Shown here one piece after another: positions 18,201 through 26,919 of a stretch of 64,000 nucleotides of DNA (positions are counted from its first letter, which is position 1; each line of letters starts with the position of its first letter). The notes beneath the pieces are model-generated. The model saw only the letters and a program-made list of their open reading frames with translations. It searched no databases and was not told the origin of the DNA. This DNA is from Streptomyces olivaceoviridis (GTDB taxonomy: Bacteria > Actinomycetota > Actinomycetes > Streptomycetales > Streptomycetaceae): contig NZ_BMUI01000001.1 in assembly GCF_014650115.1 (NCBI RefSeq), forward strand, positions 372,001 to 436,000, read 5' to 3'. The position numbers and the translations under genes were made by a program.

Positions 18201-19795
18201 GCGGCACCGCGGCGGCGCCGGCGCCGGCGGCCACCGGTCTCGGCGCGCTCCTCCGCGTACTCCTCGGCCTCCTCCGCCTCGACGGCCTCGTCGACCTCGG
18301 CGGCCTCGGCAGCCGCCTCGGCCGCGGCCCGCTGCGGCGTCTGGAACTGGGGCTCGGTGAACACCGGCGCCTGGAAGACGGCGACGGCGGGGCGGGCGGG
18401 CCGGCGCGGGGCCTCGGCCTCCTCCGGCTCGGCGGCCCGCGGAGCGGCGGCCCGTCCGGGCTCGGCGAACCCGGACGCGGCGCGGACGACCCTGCGCCGG
18501 GCCCGGCGCGGCGCCCCGGCCTCGGCCTCGGCGGCCGGTGCGGGAGCCTGCGGTGCCTGGACGGGCTGGGTGGCCGCGGCCGGCTCGGTGGTGTGCGTGG
18601 TCGCGGGGACCTCCGGGGTGTGGGCGGTCACCGCGGCCTCGGCCTGAGCGGCTTCCTCGGTGGCGGGGGCGGTGTCGGGCGTGGACACCCGGCGGGTGGC
18701 ACGACGACGCGTACGGCGCGGAGCGGCTTCCTCGACGGGGGCAGCGGCCTCCGGCGCCTCCTCGGCGGCTTCGGCGGCCTCGGCGGTCTCGACAGCCTCG
18801 GCGGCCGGAGCGGCCTCCACGGCTTCCTCAGTGTCAGGCGTGGACACCCGGCGGGTGGCACGACGACGCGTACGGCGCGGAGCGGCTTCCTCGACGGGGG
18901 CGACGGCCTCCGGCGCCTCCTCGGCGGCCTCGGTGGCCGGAGCGGCCTCCACCTGCGACACGGCCTCCGGCTGCGCCACCGGGGCGGCGGCCACGGTCTC
19001 CTCGGCGCCCTTCGGAGCACCGGCGGGCGCGGACGCCCGACGGGTGGCCCGGCGACGCGGACGCGCGGGAGCGGCTTCCTCGGCGGCGGGCTCCTGCGGG
19101 GTCTCGGCCTCGGCGGCAGCCGCCGTGGCGGACGTGGCGGCGGCCGGGACGACGGTCTCGGCGGCCTCGGCGGTCGACGGCGAACCGGCGGGCGCGGACG
19201 CCCTGCGGGCCACACGCCGACGCGGACGCGCGGGAGCGGCCTCCTCGGCGGGCGCGGCCTCGGCGGCAGCGACCTCCGTCACCTCGGCCTCGGCGGCCAC
19301 GGCGGACTCGGCGGCATCGGCGACCGGCGTCGACACGCTGCGCGTGGCCCGGCGCCGGGTGCGGCGCGGGGCGGCCTCCTCACCGACGACGACCGCGCCG
19401 GCCTCGGGGACGGCGGCGGTCTTCTCCGGCTCGGCCGGTACGACGGTCTCGGCGGCCTCGGCGGACGACGGCGAACCGGCGGGCGCGGACGCCCTGCGGG
19501 CCACACGCCGACGCGGACGCGCGGGAGCGGCCTCCTCGGCGGGCGCGGCCTCGGCGGCAGCGGCCTCTTCGGTCCCCTCGGCCTCGGCGATCTCGCCGAC
19601 GTCCTCGGTCACCTCGGTGACCTCGTCGGCCTCCGCGGCCGGTATGGCCGGCACGGTGACCTCCGCGGGCGCCTCCGCCGCCGCGGCGGGCGGGCCCGCC
19701 GGGCGAGAGGCGGCACGGCGACGCCTGCGCGGCGGCAGGGTGTCGCTGGGAGTGTTCAGTTCGGAACCCTCGTTGGGTTCGGTCGGTTCGAGCAT
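15233..19795 (-). CDS. rne: Ribonuclease E/G with long repetitive arms
   Basis: Endoribonuclease for rRNA maturation and mRNA decay, unusually long at 1520 residues. The catalytic core lies centrally (about 740-1140): an S1-like domain ([20 protein letters not shown]), RNase H/5'-sensor parts, the DNase-I-like metal site [12 protein letters not shown] and IIVIDFIDM, and the zinc-link CVHCNGRG. The N-terminal arm (1-730) alternates Ala/Glu-rich stretches with about eight basic repeats such as [13 protein letters not shown] and [14 protein letters not shown], then acidic blocks and poly-Arg clusters. The C-terminal arm has three more basic repeats and ends in a histone-H1-like Lys-Ala tail ([15 protein letters not shown]). 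This core-in-the-middle plan is typical of streptomycetes, where the arms are thought to bind RNA, membrane or PNPase. Duplications in the DNA show the arm is still expanding. Confidence 0.95.
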   Translation of the reverse strand: MLEPTEPNEGSELNTPSDTLPPRRRRRAASRPAGPPAAAAEAPAEVTVPAIPAAEADEVTEVTEDVGEIAEAEGTEEAAAAEAAPAEEAAPARPRRRVARRASAPAGSPSSAEAAETVVPAEPEKTAAVPEAGAVVVGEEAAPRRTRRRATRSVSTPVADAAESAVAAEAEVTEVAAAEAAPAEEAAPARPRRRVARRASAPAGSPSTAEAAETVVPAAATSATAAAAEAETPQEPAAEEAAPARPRRRATRRASAPAGAPKGAEETVAAAPVAQPEAVSQVEAAPATEAAEEAPEAVAPVEEAAPRRTRRRATRRVSTPDTEEAVEAAPAAEAVETAEAAEAAEEAPEAAAPVEEAAPRRTRRRATRRVSTPDTAPATEEAAQAEAAVTAHTPEVPATTHTTEPAAATQPVQAPQAPAPAAEAEAGAPRRARRRVVRAASGFAEPGRAAAPRAAEPEEAEAPRRPARPAVAVFQAPVFTEPQFQTPQRAAAEAAAEAAEVDEAVEAEEAEEYAEERAETGGRRRRRRRGAAEESKPAETAVEDEEPEEAEEAEETPEAAEDLAEGEEGEEGDETEGAEGFEESGSRRRRRRGGRRRRRGDAAEGESGEGVDGDAEELAAEQAAQDAEDTAEQEEEDAEEARDEESGGSSSSSRRRRRRRRRAGDTSMDAEPSEDDPERTVVKVREPRKPSEPSDEVQSIKGSTRLEAKKQRRREGREQGRRRVPIITEAEFLARREAVERVMVVRQHGDRTQIGVLEDGVLVEHYVNKEQSTSYVGNVYLGKVQNVLPSMEAAFIDIGKGRNAVLYAGEVNFEALGMSGGPRRIESALKSGQSVLVQVTKDPIGHKGARLTSQVSLPGRYLVYVPEGSMTGISRKLPDTERARLKTILKKIVPEDAGVIVRTAAEGASEDELRRDVERLQAQWEEIQKKAKNGGNAPTLLYGEPDMTVRVVRDIFNEDFSKVIVSGDEAWQTIHGYVSYVAPDLAGRLSKWTSEVDVFATYRIDEQLAKALDRKVWLPSGGSLVIDRTEAMVVIDVNTGKFTGQGGNLEETVTRNNLEAAEEIVRQLRLRDLGGIIVIDFIDMVLESNRDLVLRRLLECLGRDRTKHQVAEVTSLGLVQMTRKRVGQGLLESFSETCVHCNGRGVIVHLDQATANGGGGKRKKRGRGAEAPEPVHEHVHETAAVAVETGEAVEPEVETAVEVAAEVAEPVALPAPEFAPDEELYSSVAEAEAAATRGRTRRRASRRVSAPAGAPKAEKAPRAERASKAGKAAAEAAEAAVPTAQEVTAEQAAARPVRPEPAAEALAEPMAVEDQVVPAPQAEAPAAEEAAPKGRTRRRATRKVSAPAGSPEGAEAAVVTVPETAPAAKAPAEQPAPVDATPVEEPAEAVSAPAPARPRRRAVRKATAPTAPEEAAVVVVPSAAAEEAPAAEAPVAEAPVTEETAAAEPAAEEAAPAKKTARKTAAKKATAKKTAAKKTAAKKTAAKKTTAKKAAKTAKTAAAKSTAKKTTTVSTAADED
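18672..18928. repeat. Direct repeat inside rne (98-bp copies, 159 bp apart)
   Basis: Bases 18672-18769 recur at 18831-18928 with about two mismatches. The 159-bp period is 53 codons, so the duplication keeps frame and copies an [16 protein letters not shown] module with its flanking acidic spacer. Confidence 0.8.
19151..19562. repeat. Direct repeat inside rne (121-bp copies, 291 bp apart)
   Basis: Bases 19151-19271 recur at 19442-19562 with one mismatch (T/A) that I could find. The 291-bp period is 97 codons, so the frame is kept; each copy encodes an [20 protein letters not shown] module. Near identity implies recent duplication or gene conversion. Confidence 0.85.
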
Positions 19796-20057
19796 GCGGG
19801 CGTTTCTCCCGTCAGGCTCCCGGGCGCCGCACCTGGTCCGGCACCGGCCTCAATGGACCGTCCGCCGTTGACGTCCGCGGCCCGCGCGATGCGCGATGGC
19901 CGCCGTCCGGGGCGCGGGCGCCGCACGGGAGCACTCTGTGTCCTGTCTCGCCGGTTCCGTACGCCTTGTCGGTACGGCCTGGCGAAAGTCTTCTGGTCGG
20001 TGCGCTGCCCGACCCAGGTGGCTCCCGAGTACGAGGGCGGCGCTACGACGTCCGTCC

Positions 20058-20828
20058 CTACGCGGGACCTTCCGGCGCCGTCGCGGCGGCGGCCGGCTGG
20101 GCCGTCAGGGCCCCGGCAGCCTCGCGGTCGGGCGCGAGCGGGTCGGTCACCGTGCCGGTCTCTTCATCGAACAGCCCCTGCGCCAGCCTGGTCACCGCTG
20201 CGGGGACCGGCGGCGCCAGGTCGGCCACGGCGCGGAGACCGGACAGGACGTCGTCGGGTCGTACGGCAGGCGTCACGTGCCGAACAACCAGCCGCAGTAT
20301 CGCACAGGGCTGGTCGGTCGGCCTATCAGCCGGCGCACCGTGCGTCTCCAGGCTCACCACGGCCGGGCGGGCGTCGAAGGTGCGGACGCCGTTCTTGGTC
20401 AACCGTTGCACCTCGACGGTGCCGGCCTTGGTGAAGGCCTCGACCGCGCGCTCGGCGTCGGCCGGGTCGACGCCGTCCAGCCGCAGCTCCCACACGGAGG
20501 CCGTCAGCCGGTCGGCGAGACCCGAGGTCCGCGCCTCGACCGCCTCGACGACGTCGAGCCCGGCGGGCAGCGACTCGTCGAGGAGGACGCGCAGGGTCTC
20601 GGGATCGCGCGCTTCGGTGAGCGCGATCTCCAGGTACTCCGCCTCGCTGCCCGTGCCGGTGGGTGCGGCATTGGCGTACGACACCTTCGGGTGCGGCGTG
20701 AACCCGGCCGAGTACGCCATGGGCACCCCGGCGCGGCGCAGCGCACGCTCGAAGGCGCGCTGGAAGTCTCGGTGGCTGGTGAACCTCAGGCGGCCGCGCT
20801 TGGTGTAGCGCAGGCGAATGCGCTGCAC
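20058..20828 (-). CDS. Radical-SAM-associated protein (TIGR03936/DUF2344 family)
   Basis: About 256 residues. The N-terminus ([32 protein letters not shown], quoted in parts: [28 protein letters not shown]) with [16 protein letters not shown] and EAEYLEIAL is diagnostic of the small partner that accompanies, or is fused to, a B12-binding-type radical-SAM protein. Biochemical function is unknown to me; the pair's steady position beside rne suggests RNA or ribosome modification. The start is the GTG at 20828, the first in-frame start before the conserved region; no strong ribosome binding site. It lies 46 bases after the repeat membrane protein gene and about 260 bases before rne, probably on one transcript. 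The C-terminus is Ala/Pro-rich. Confidence 0.8.
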   Translation of the reverse strand: MQRIRLRYTKRGRLRFTSHRDFQRAFERALRRAGVPMAYSAGFTPHPKVSYANAAPTGTGSEAEYLEIALTEARDPETLRVLLDESLPAGLDVVEAVEARTSGLADRLTASVWELRLDGVDPADAERAVEAFTKAGTVEVQRLTKNGVRTFDARPAVVSLETHGAPADRPTDQPCAILRLVVRHVTPAVRPDDVLSGLRAVADLAPPVPAAVTRLAQGLFDEETGTVTDPLAPDREAAGALTAQPAAAATAPEGPA

Positions 20829-20874
20829 CGCGGGTGCGGGCGGCGGGCCTTCGGGCTGTCGCTTGCCCAGTGTC

Positions 20875-22032
20875 CTAGTCCTTCGTGAGAGCGGTCGTAC
20901 TCCTACCAAGAGTACGTGTGTCGCGGGCGGTGGGTTCCCGCCGGTCCACCGCCTGCCGCTGCCGGGGCTCTCCGAACAGCATCCGGCTGACGTCCGCGCG
21001 GGCCTGCCGCACGGTGTCCCGGGCCGTGGCCAGCGCCTCCCGCGAGACCCGGCCCACCGCGCGCAGGCCCTGCGCGAGGGGCCGCAGGACGGCGTCCCGC
21101 ACGACGTGGCCGACCGGGGTGAGGACGGTCCGGTACACCCAGCGCACCGGCTCCACGAAGATCCACCGGAAGAGGGTCCCCAGCGCGCGCCCGACGGCCA
21201 GGGAGATCCGCCCGGCGACCCGCCAGGTGTGCCCGAGTGCCTCCCCCACCTCGCGCGCGACGACCGCGAGGAACCGGCCGACGGGGGCGAGCACCCAGCG
21301 CCACAGCGCGAGCGCGGGCAGCACGAACAGGACGCGGCCGGTCCAGTACAGGGCCAGGCCGGCACCGGTGACGACCAGTCCCAGCAGCCACGCCACTCCC
21401 CGCGCGCACCAGGCGACGGCCCGGCCGACGGGGGCGAGCACCCAGGAGTACAGCCACCGCGCGGGTACGACGAGCAGGTACCGCAGCAGCCAGGCGACGG
21501 CCGTGTACACCCCGGCGCCGAGGACGGCCAGTACCGCGCCGATTCCCTTCAGCAGCCAGGTCAGTGCGTGCCCGACCGGGGTGAGCACGCGCGCGTACAC
21601 CCACGCGAGCCCGGCTCCGGCCCCGCGCGCCAGCCAGGCGAGGGCGTGGCCGACGGGCGTGAGGAGGTACCGGTGGCACCACACGGCCGGCACCACCAGC
21701 AGGACGGTGCCGAGCCAGGCGAGCGCCCTGCCGACGGGCACCAGGACGTACCGCCACAGGCCCACGAACGGCCACACGAACACGGCCCGGCCGGCCCACA
21801 GCAGGGCCCGCCCGAGCGGCCGGAGCACGGTGTCCCGCAGGAACCGCCCGGTGACGACGAGCGCGTCCCACACCATCCGCACCGGCACGACCAGCACCAG
21901 GGCGACGATCCGCACCGGGAGGCGGACGGCGACGACGAGGCACCCTTCGGGCTGGTGGGAGTCGGGCGACGGCTTCTGGAGGTCCATACAGGGGTAGACG
22001 CACGGACCGCCCGTTCGGATCCGGTCAGTCAC
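20875..22032 (-). CDS. Unrecognised membrane-type protein with repeated L-x-P-V-G-R modules
   Basis: 385 residues, function unknown. After a short polar start the protein consists of repeating units, each opening with a variant of VLxPVGRAxxW: VLRPLGRALLW, VLVPVGRALAW, LLTPVGHALAW, VLTPVGHALTW, VLAPVGRAVAW, VLAPVGRFLAV, VLTPVGHVVRD. Between them lie hydrophobic stretches rich in Val, Leu, Ala and Trp, with arginines, so it looks like a multi-pass or in-plane amphipathic membrane protein. The last 90 residues are hydrophilic and basic (REALATARDTVRQARADVSR). Starts: GTG at 22032 or ATG at 21987; neither has a clear ribosome binding site. It sits between the two halves of a radical-SAM pair and upstream of rne. 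Codon use is like its neighbours, so it is not obviously foreign. Confidence 0.7.
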   Translation of the reverse strand: MTDRIRTGGPCVYPCMDLQKPSPDSHQPEGCLVVAVRLPVRIVALVLVVPVRMVWDALVVTGRFLRDTVLRPLGRALLWAGRAVFVWPFVGLWRYVLVPVGRALAWLGTVLLVVPAVWCHRYLLTPVGHALAWLARGAGAGLAWVYARVLTPVGHALTWLLKGIGAVLAVLGAGVYTAVAWLLRYLLVVPARWLYSWVLAPVGRAVAWCARGVAWLLGLVVTGAGLALYWTGRVLFVLPALALWRWVLAPVGRFLAVVAREVGEALGHTWRVAGRISLAVGRALGTLFRWIFVEPVRWVYRTVLTPVGHVVRDAVLRPLAQGLRAVGRVSREALATARDTVRQARADVSRMLFGEPRQRQAVDRREPTARDTRTLGRSTTALTKD

Positions 22033-22078
22033 GGGCGCTGTGCGGGACTCCGGCTCGGCGGGCTCCCTGAACGCCGAC

Positions 22079-22108
22079 GAGCCCCCTCTCCGTCGGAAGA
22101 GGGGGCTC
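22079..22108 (-). terminator. Terminator after the radical-SAM gene
   Basis: Perfect 11-bp stem GAGCCCCCTCT / AGAGGGGGCTC with an 8-base loop, about 30 bases past the stop codon. It separates the radical-SAM gene from the repeat-protein gene. Confidence 0.8.
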
Positions 22109-22139
22109 TCGGGGCCGCGCAGGCGGCGCCGCGCTCAGG

Positions 22140-24116
22140 TCAGTGCGTGTGACCGCTCGCGGCCGGCGTCGGACCCGCGTTCTTCACCGTCAGGGGGAGC
22201 AGCTTCTTGCCGGTCGGGCCGATCTGGATGTGGGTGTCCATCTGCGGGCAGACGCCGCAGTCGAAGCACGGGGTCCAGCGGCAGTCCTCGACCTCCGTCT
22301 CGTCGAGGGCGTCCTGCCAGTCCTCCCAGAGCCAGTCCTTGTCCAGGCCGGAGTCGAGGTGGTCCCAGGGCAGGACCTCCTCGTAGCCGCGCTCACGGGT
22401 GGTGTACCAGTCGACGTCCACGCCGTAGGTGGCGAGGGCCTTGTCGGCGCACCGCATCCAGCGGTCGTAGGAGAAGTGCTCGCGCCAGCCGTCGAAGCGC
22501 CCGCCGTCGTCGTACACCGCGCGGATGACGGCGCCGATGCGGCGGTCGCCGCGGGAGAGCAGGCCCTCCACGATGCCGGGCTTGCCGTCGTGGTAGCGGA
22601 AGCCGATGGAGCGGCCGTACTTCTTGTCTCCGCGGATCTTGTCGCGGAGCTTCGCGAGACGCTCGTCCGTCTCCTCGGCGGAGAGCTGCGGGGCCCACTG
22701 GAAGGGGGTGTGCGGCTTGGGGACGAAACCGCCGATCGAGACCGTGCAGCGGATGTCGTTCGAGCCCGAGACCTCGCGGCCCTTCTGGATGACGCGGGTC
22801 GCCATGTCGGCGATCTGGAGGACGTCGTCGTCGGTCTCCGTCGGCAGGCCGCACATGAAGTACAGCTTCACCTGGCGCCAGCCGTTGCCGTAGGCGGTGG
22901 CGACCGTGCGGATCAGGTCCTCCTCCGAGACCATCTTGTTGATGACCTTGCGGATGCGCTCCGAGCCGCCCTCCGGGGCGAAGGTCAGACCCGAGCGGCG
23001 GCCGTTGCGGGTCAGCTCGTTCGCCAGGTCGATGTTGAAGGCGTCGACGCGGGTGGAGGGCAGGGACAGGCCGATCTTGTCGTCCTCGTAGCGGTCGGCG
23101 AGGCCCTTGGCGACGTCGCCGATCTCCGAGTGGTCGGCCGACGACAACGACAGCAGGCCGACCTCCTCGAAGCCGGTCGCCTTCAGGCCCTTGTCCACCA
23201 TCTCGCCGATGCCCGTGATGGAGCGCTCGCGCACCGGACGGGTGATCATGCCCGCCTGGCAGAAGCGGCAGCCGCGCGTGCAGCCGCGGAAGATCTCGAC
23301 CGACATGCGCTCGTGGACCGTCTCGGCCAGGGGGACCAGCGGCTGCTTGGGGTACGGCCACTCGTCCAGGTCCATGACCGTGTGCTTGGACACACGCCAC
23401 GGGACCCCCGACTTGTTGGGGACCACACGGGCGATACGGCCGTCGGGGAGGTACTCGACGTCGTAGAACGCCGGTACGTAGACCCCGCCGGTCCTCGCGA
23501 GACGGAAGAGGACCTCCTCGCGGCCACCGGGGCGGCCCTCGGCCTTCCACTCGCGGATGATCCGGGTCATGTCCAGCACGGCCTGCTCGCCGTCGCCGAT
23601 GACCGCCGCGTCGATGAAGTCGGCGATCGGCTCCGGGTTGAAGGCGGCGTGGCCGCCGGCCAGGACGATCGGGTCGTCGATCGTGCGGTCCCTGGACTCC
23701 AGCGGGATGCCGGCCAGGTCCAGCGCGGCGAGCATGTTCGTGTAGCCCAGCTCCGTGGAGAAGCTGAGGCCGAACACGTCGAAGGCCTTCACCGGGCGGT
23801 GGCTGTCCACCGTGAACTGCGGGACGCCGTGCTCCCGCATCAGCTCCTCCAGGTCCGGCCACACGCTGTAGGTGCGCTCGGCGAGGACCCCCTCCTGTTC
23901 GTTGAGCACCTCGTAGAGGATCATGACGCCCTGGTTGGGCAGGCCGACCTCGTACGCGTCCGGGTACATGAGCGCCCAGCGGACGTCGCACTCGTCCCAC
24001 GGCTTGACCGTGGAGTTGAGCTCTCCGCCGACGTACTGGATCGGCTTCTGCACGTGCGGGAGCAGAGCTTCGAGCTGCGGGAAAACCGACTCGACAGGCA
24101 TCTCGCGAACCTTCAT
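22140..24116 (-). CDS. Radical SAM protein, TIGR03960 family
   Basis: 658-residue radical-SAM enzyme. The N-terminal third resembles a B12-binding-type domain (ALMYPDAYEVGLPNQG, VFGLSFSTELGYTN). The iron-sulfur site CTRGCRFC (CxxxCxxC) lies near residue 280 in FRGCTRGCRFCQAG, and a C-terminal CFDCGVCP motif may hold a further metal site. GGFVPKPHTPFQWAP is a family hallmark. The reaction is unknown; relatives are paired with the small protein encoded at 20058-20828, here interrupted by one gene. The start at 24116 lacks a ribosome binding site (next in-frame ATG is five codons on). A terminator follows, so it is probably its own transcript. Confidence 0.88.
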   Translation of the reverse strand: MKVREMPVESVFPQLEALLPHVQKPIQYVGGELNSTVKPWDECDVRWALMYPDAYEVGLPNQGVMILYEVLNEQEGVLAERTYSVWPDLEELMREHGVPQFTVDSHRPVKAFDVFGLSFSTELGYTNMLAALDLAGIPLESRDRTIDDPIVLAGGHAAFNPEPIADFIDAAVIGDGEQAVLDMTRIIREWKAEGRPGGREEVLFRLARTGGVYVPAFYDVEYLPDGRIARVVPNKSGVPWRVSKHTVMDLDEWPYPKQPLVPLAETVHERMSVEIFRGCTRGCRFCQAGMITRPVRERSITGIGEMVDKGLKATGFEEVGLLSLSSADHSEIGDVAKGLADRYEDDKIGLSLPSTRVDAFNIDLANELTRNGRRSGLTFAPEGGSERIRKVINKMVSEEDLIRTVATAYGNGWRQVKLYFMCGLPTETDDDVLQIADMATRVIQKGREVSGSNDIRCTVSIGGFVPKPHTPFQWAPQLSAEETDERLAKLRDKIRGDKKYGRSIGFRYHDGKPGIVEGLLSRGDRRIGAVIRAVYDDGGRFDGWREHFSYDRWMRCADKALATYGVDVDWYTTRERGYEEVLPWDHLDSGLDKDWLWEDWQDALDETEVEDCRWTPCFDCGVCPQMDTHIQIGPTGKKLLPLTVKNAGPTPAASGHTH

Positions 24117-24171
24117 GAGCTGACAGGGGGGACCATCAAGCCTAACCCGCCCGGCGGCCTCCCCCGAACGC

Positions 24172-25674
24172 TCAGCGAGCCGCCCCGGAGCTGCTCTCCT
24201 GCCAGAGCCGGGGCAGCTCCGCCTCCGTCGCCGCCGCCCGTGCCTCCTCCCTGCCGTACAGCACCCCGTAGGTGAACGCGCTCTCCCCCGCCGCGTGCGC
24301 CACCGCCGCGAGCTCGCGGAGGGTGCGGCGGGCCATGACGCTGTCCTGGTGGTCGCCCAGGAGGGTGGTCAGGGATTTCATGGCCTTGGTCAGGGTGCGG
24401 GCGGGGGCGCCCAGCGCCTCGGTGGCGGCCTCGGCGGCGTAGCGGGTGCGCTTGGCCTTCTTGCGGGCCTCGTGCAGGGCGAGGTCGCGGTCCTGCCCCG
24501 GCGGCAGCGCCAGCGCGTGCTCCAGGACGTCCGCCAGCTTCTTCTCGTCCTTGTGCACGGCCTTGGCGAGGGCCTTCCCCGGCTTCTTGCCGGCCGCCTC
24601 GCGCAGCGGCGGGTCCGCGAGGAGGGCGTCCAGGGCGTCCAGCAGGGCCAGATAGCGCCGGGAGTCCAGCACGCCGGTGAGGTGGGCGTGGGCGCCGCCG
24701 TGCCGGGCACGGGACCACGCGGTGAGCCGCTCGGGGACGGGCCCGGTGACCAGGGTGGCCGGGAGCGCGTCGAGGGCGGTGGTCAGGCGGTCGGCCAGCA
24801 CCTCCTGGTCGCGGTCGACGCCCAGCTCGCCGGCGAGCCACTTCAGCTCGGCGCCGACGGGGTCGGTGACGGTGCGGTCCAGGAGGGCGCCGAAGGTGCG
24901 CAGGGCGCTGCGGGCGCGGCGGGTGGCGACCCGCATGCGGTGCACGGCGTCGGGCAGGTCGCGGCGGACGGCGGGGTCCAGCTCGACCAGCGCGTCCCGC
25001 TGGGCGCGGAGGTAGGCGAGGACGTGGTCACCGGCGGTCACCGGCGGCGGGGGCCCGGCCTTCTTCCGGCGCCGGCCGGCGGCCGTCTCCGCCAGGGCAC
25101 GCGCCAGCTTCGACGGCGACCGGGACGGCCGTACGCCCGCCTTGCCCAGCCGCTTCTCCAACTGGTCGAGGAGGGCCGGGTCGCCGCCGTCGGCCAGTTC
25201 CACCTCGATCTCGGTCCACTGGGCGACTCCGCCCCCGCCGCTCAACCGCTCGGCGGTCACGGCGTCGACGCTGGCCTCGGCCAGCAGCACGCCCTCGGCG
25301 TCGACCAGGTGCCGGACGTCGCGGGCGGAGCGCAGCCGGACCAGCGGGACGAGCGCCGCGTCCCGGACGCGGGAGCGCACGAGGGCCGCGATCTCCTCGG
25401 GGACGGTGTCGGAGAGCGGGGCCTGGATCTCGTCGCGGACTCCGGGGGCGACCGGGAACTTCAGGTGCCAGCCGGCGTCCGCACCACCGGTGCGGTGGCG
25501 CAGGGTGAGGGCGGCGGCGGCCAGACGTTCGTCGACGGTGTCGTAGTACGTGGCGTCGAGTTCCATCAGGCCCTTGTCCAGGACGGCCGCCACCGCGCCG
25601 ACACCGGTCAGGTCCGGCAGCCCGCTGTCGTCGGACTCGTACTTGCGCTCGATCTCGCGTTTCGCATCCGCCAT
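24172..25674 (-). CDS. CYTH and CHAD domain protein
   Basis: 500 residues. The N-terminal CYTH domain begins with REIERKYE, matching the ExExK signature of triphosphate-binding tunnel enzymes (adenylate cyclase CyaB, thiamine triphosphatase, inorganic triphosphatase). The C-terminal CHAD domain (about 215-490) has VHRMRVATRRARSALRTF and repeated His/Arg-rich helices, known to bind polyphosphate. Together they suggest a tripolyphosphate or polyphosphate-linked hydrolase. No ribosome binding site precedes the ATG; instead a TAGATT (-10-like) ends six bases before it, so the mRNA may be leaderless. The gene lies 48 bases upstream of nothing in its operon: rodA ends just before it on the same strand. 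Confidence 0.9.
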   Translation of the reverse strand: MADAKREIERKYESDDSGLPDLTGVGAVAAVLDKGLMELDATYYDTVDERLAAAALTLRHRTGGADAGWHLKFPVAPGVRDEIQAPLSDTVPEEIAALVRSRVRDAALVPLVRLRSARDVRHLVDAEGVLLAEASVDAVTAERLSGGGGVAQWTEIEVELADGGDPALLDQLEKRLGKAGVRPSRSPSKLARALAETAAGRRRKKAGPPPPVTAGDHVLAYLRAQRDALVELDPAVRRDLPDAVHRMRVATRRARSALRTFGALLDRTVTDPVGAELKWLAGELGVDRDQEVLADRLTTALDALPATLVTGPVPERLTAWSRARHGGAHAHLTGVLDSRRYLALLDALDALLADPPLREAAGKKPGKALAKAVHKDEKKLADVLEHALALPPGQDRDLALHEARKKAKRTRYAAEAATEALGAPARTLTKAMKSLTTLLGDHQDSVMARRTLRELAAVAHAAGESAFTYGVLYGREEARAAATEAELPRLWQESSSGAAR

Positions 25675-25722
25675 GCACCGAATCTAGTGTCCGGGGCGCC
25701 GGTACGGCAGGGGGCGCCGGGC

Positions 25723-26919
25723 CTACGCCGACATGGGCCGTTGCACCTTGATCGACTGCAAAAGTCCCACCGCGACCCAGACCGCGAACATGGACGAGCC
25801 GCCGTACGACACGAACGGCAGGGGCAGACCGGTGACCGGCATGATGCCGAGGGTCATGCCGATGTTCTCGAAGGACTGGAAGGCGAACCAGGCGACGATC
25901 CCGGCGGCGACGATCGTCCCGTACAGCTCGGTCGAGTCACGCGCTATCCGGCAGGCGCGCCACAGGAGGACACCGAGCAGGAAGATGATGAAGCCGGCGC
26001 CGAGGAAGCCCAGTTCCTCCCCCGCGACCGTGAAGACGAAGTCGGTCTGCTGCTCGGGCACGAACTGGCCGGTGGTCTGCGAGCCGTGGAACAGCCCGGC
26101 CCCGGTGAGTCCGCCGGAGCCGATGGCGATGCGGGCCTGGTTGGTGTTGTAGCCGACACCGGCCGGGTCCAGGTCCGGGTTGGCGAAGGCCGCGAACCGG
26201 TTGATCTGGTACTCGTCCAGGATGTGCAGCTGCCAGATCGCGATGCAGCCGATGACACCGGCGGTGAGCAGACCGAAGACCCAGCGGTTGGAGGCGCCGG
26301 AGGCGAGCAGCACACCGAGGATGATCGCCACCATGGCCAGCACCGAACCGAGGTCGGGCATGAGCAGCAGGATCAGGATCGGGACGGTGGCCAGGCACAG
26401 GGACTGGAAGACGGTCCGGTGGTCGGGGTACGGCTTGTCGCCCGCGTCCACCCGCGCGGCCAGCAGCATGGCCATGCCCAGGATGATCGACACCTTGAGG
26501 AACTCGGCGGGCTGGAGCGAGAAGCCGCCGATCACCAGCCAGTTGCGCTGGCCGTTGATCGTGGCGCCGAGCGGGGTGAGGACCACCAGGGCGAGGAGCA
26601 CCGACAGGCCGTAGAGGATCGGCACGGCGTTGCGCAGGGCGCGGTGGCCGAGCCAGACGGTGCCGATCATCAGGGCGATCCCGATGCCGAGGTTCATCAG
26701 GTGCCGGAGCAGGAAGAAGTACGGGTCGCCCTGGTTCAGCTCGGTGCGGTTGCGGGTCGCCGAGTACACCAGCAGGGAGCCCAGCAGGGACAGGGCGGTG
26801 GCCGCGAGCAGTATCGGCCAGTCCAGCCGGCGGGTGAGCGAGTCGCGGGCGAAGATCCTGGTCCAGCCGGCCCGCTCGGGGCCGTACCCGGAGACGGAGA
26901 AGCTGTTCGCGCCGGTCAT
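25723..26919 (-). CDS. rodA: RodA/FtsW/SpoVE-family peptidoglycan glycosyltransferase
   Basis: 398-residue polytopic membrane protein of the SEDS family, which polymerises lipid II glycan strands with a partner class-B PBP. About ten hydrophobic segments are visible; GQRNWLVIGGFSLQPAEFLKV and PVTGLPLPFVSYGGSS are the SEDS signature runs. Its ATG overlaps the TGA of the upstream pbp2 gene by four bases (ATGA), so the two products are translationally coupled, in keeping with their acting as one complex. In S. coelicolor the equivalent gene (sfr) is part of the mre cluster required for normal spore walls. Confidence 0.95.
   Translation of the reverse strand: MTGANSFSVSGYGPERAGWTRIFARDSLTRRLDWPILLAATALSLLGSLLVYSATRNRTELNQGDPYFFLLRHLMNLGIGIALMIGTVWLGHRALRNAVPILYGLSVLLALVVLTPLGATINGQRNWLVIGGFSLQPAEFLKVSIILGMAMLLAARVDAGDKPYPDHRTVFQSLCLATVPILILLLMPDLGSVLAMVAIILGVLLASGASNRWVFGLLTAGVIGCIAIWQLHILDEYQINRFAAFANPDLDPAGVGYNTNQARIAIGSGGLTGAGLFHGSQTTGQFVPEQQTDFVFTVAGEELGFLGAGFIIFLLGVLLWRACRIARDSTELYGTIVAAGIVAWFAFQSFENIGMTLGIMPVTGLPLPFVSYGGSSMFAVWVAVGLLQSIKVQRPMSA

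Noticed and set aside
15188..20434. 1748-codon open frame antisense to rne
   Set aside because: Mirror of the GC-rich repetitive rne arms; Leu/Gly/Arg low complexity, and it runs through the rne terminator and start region.
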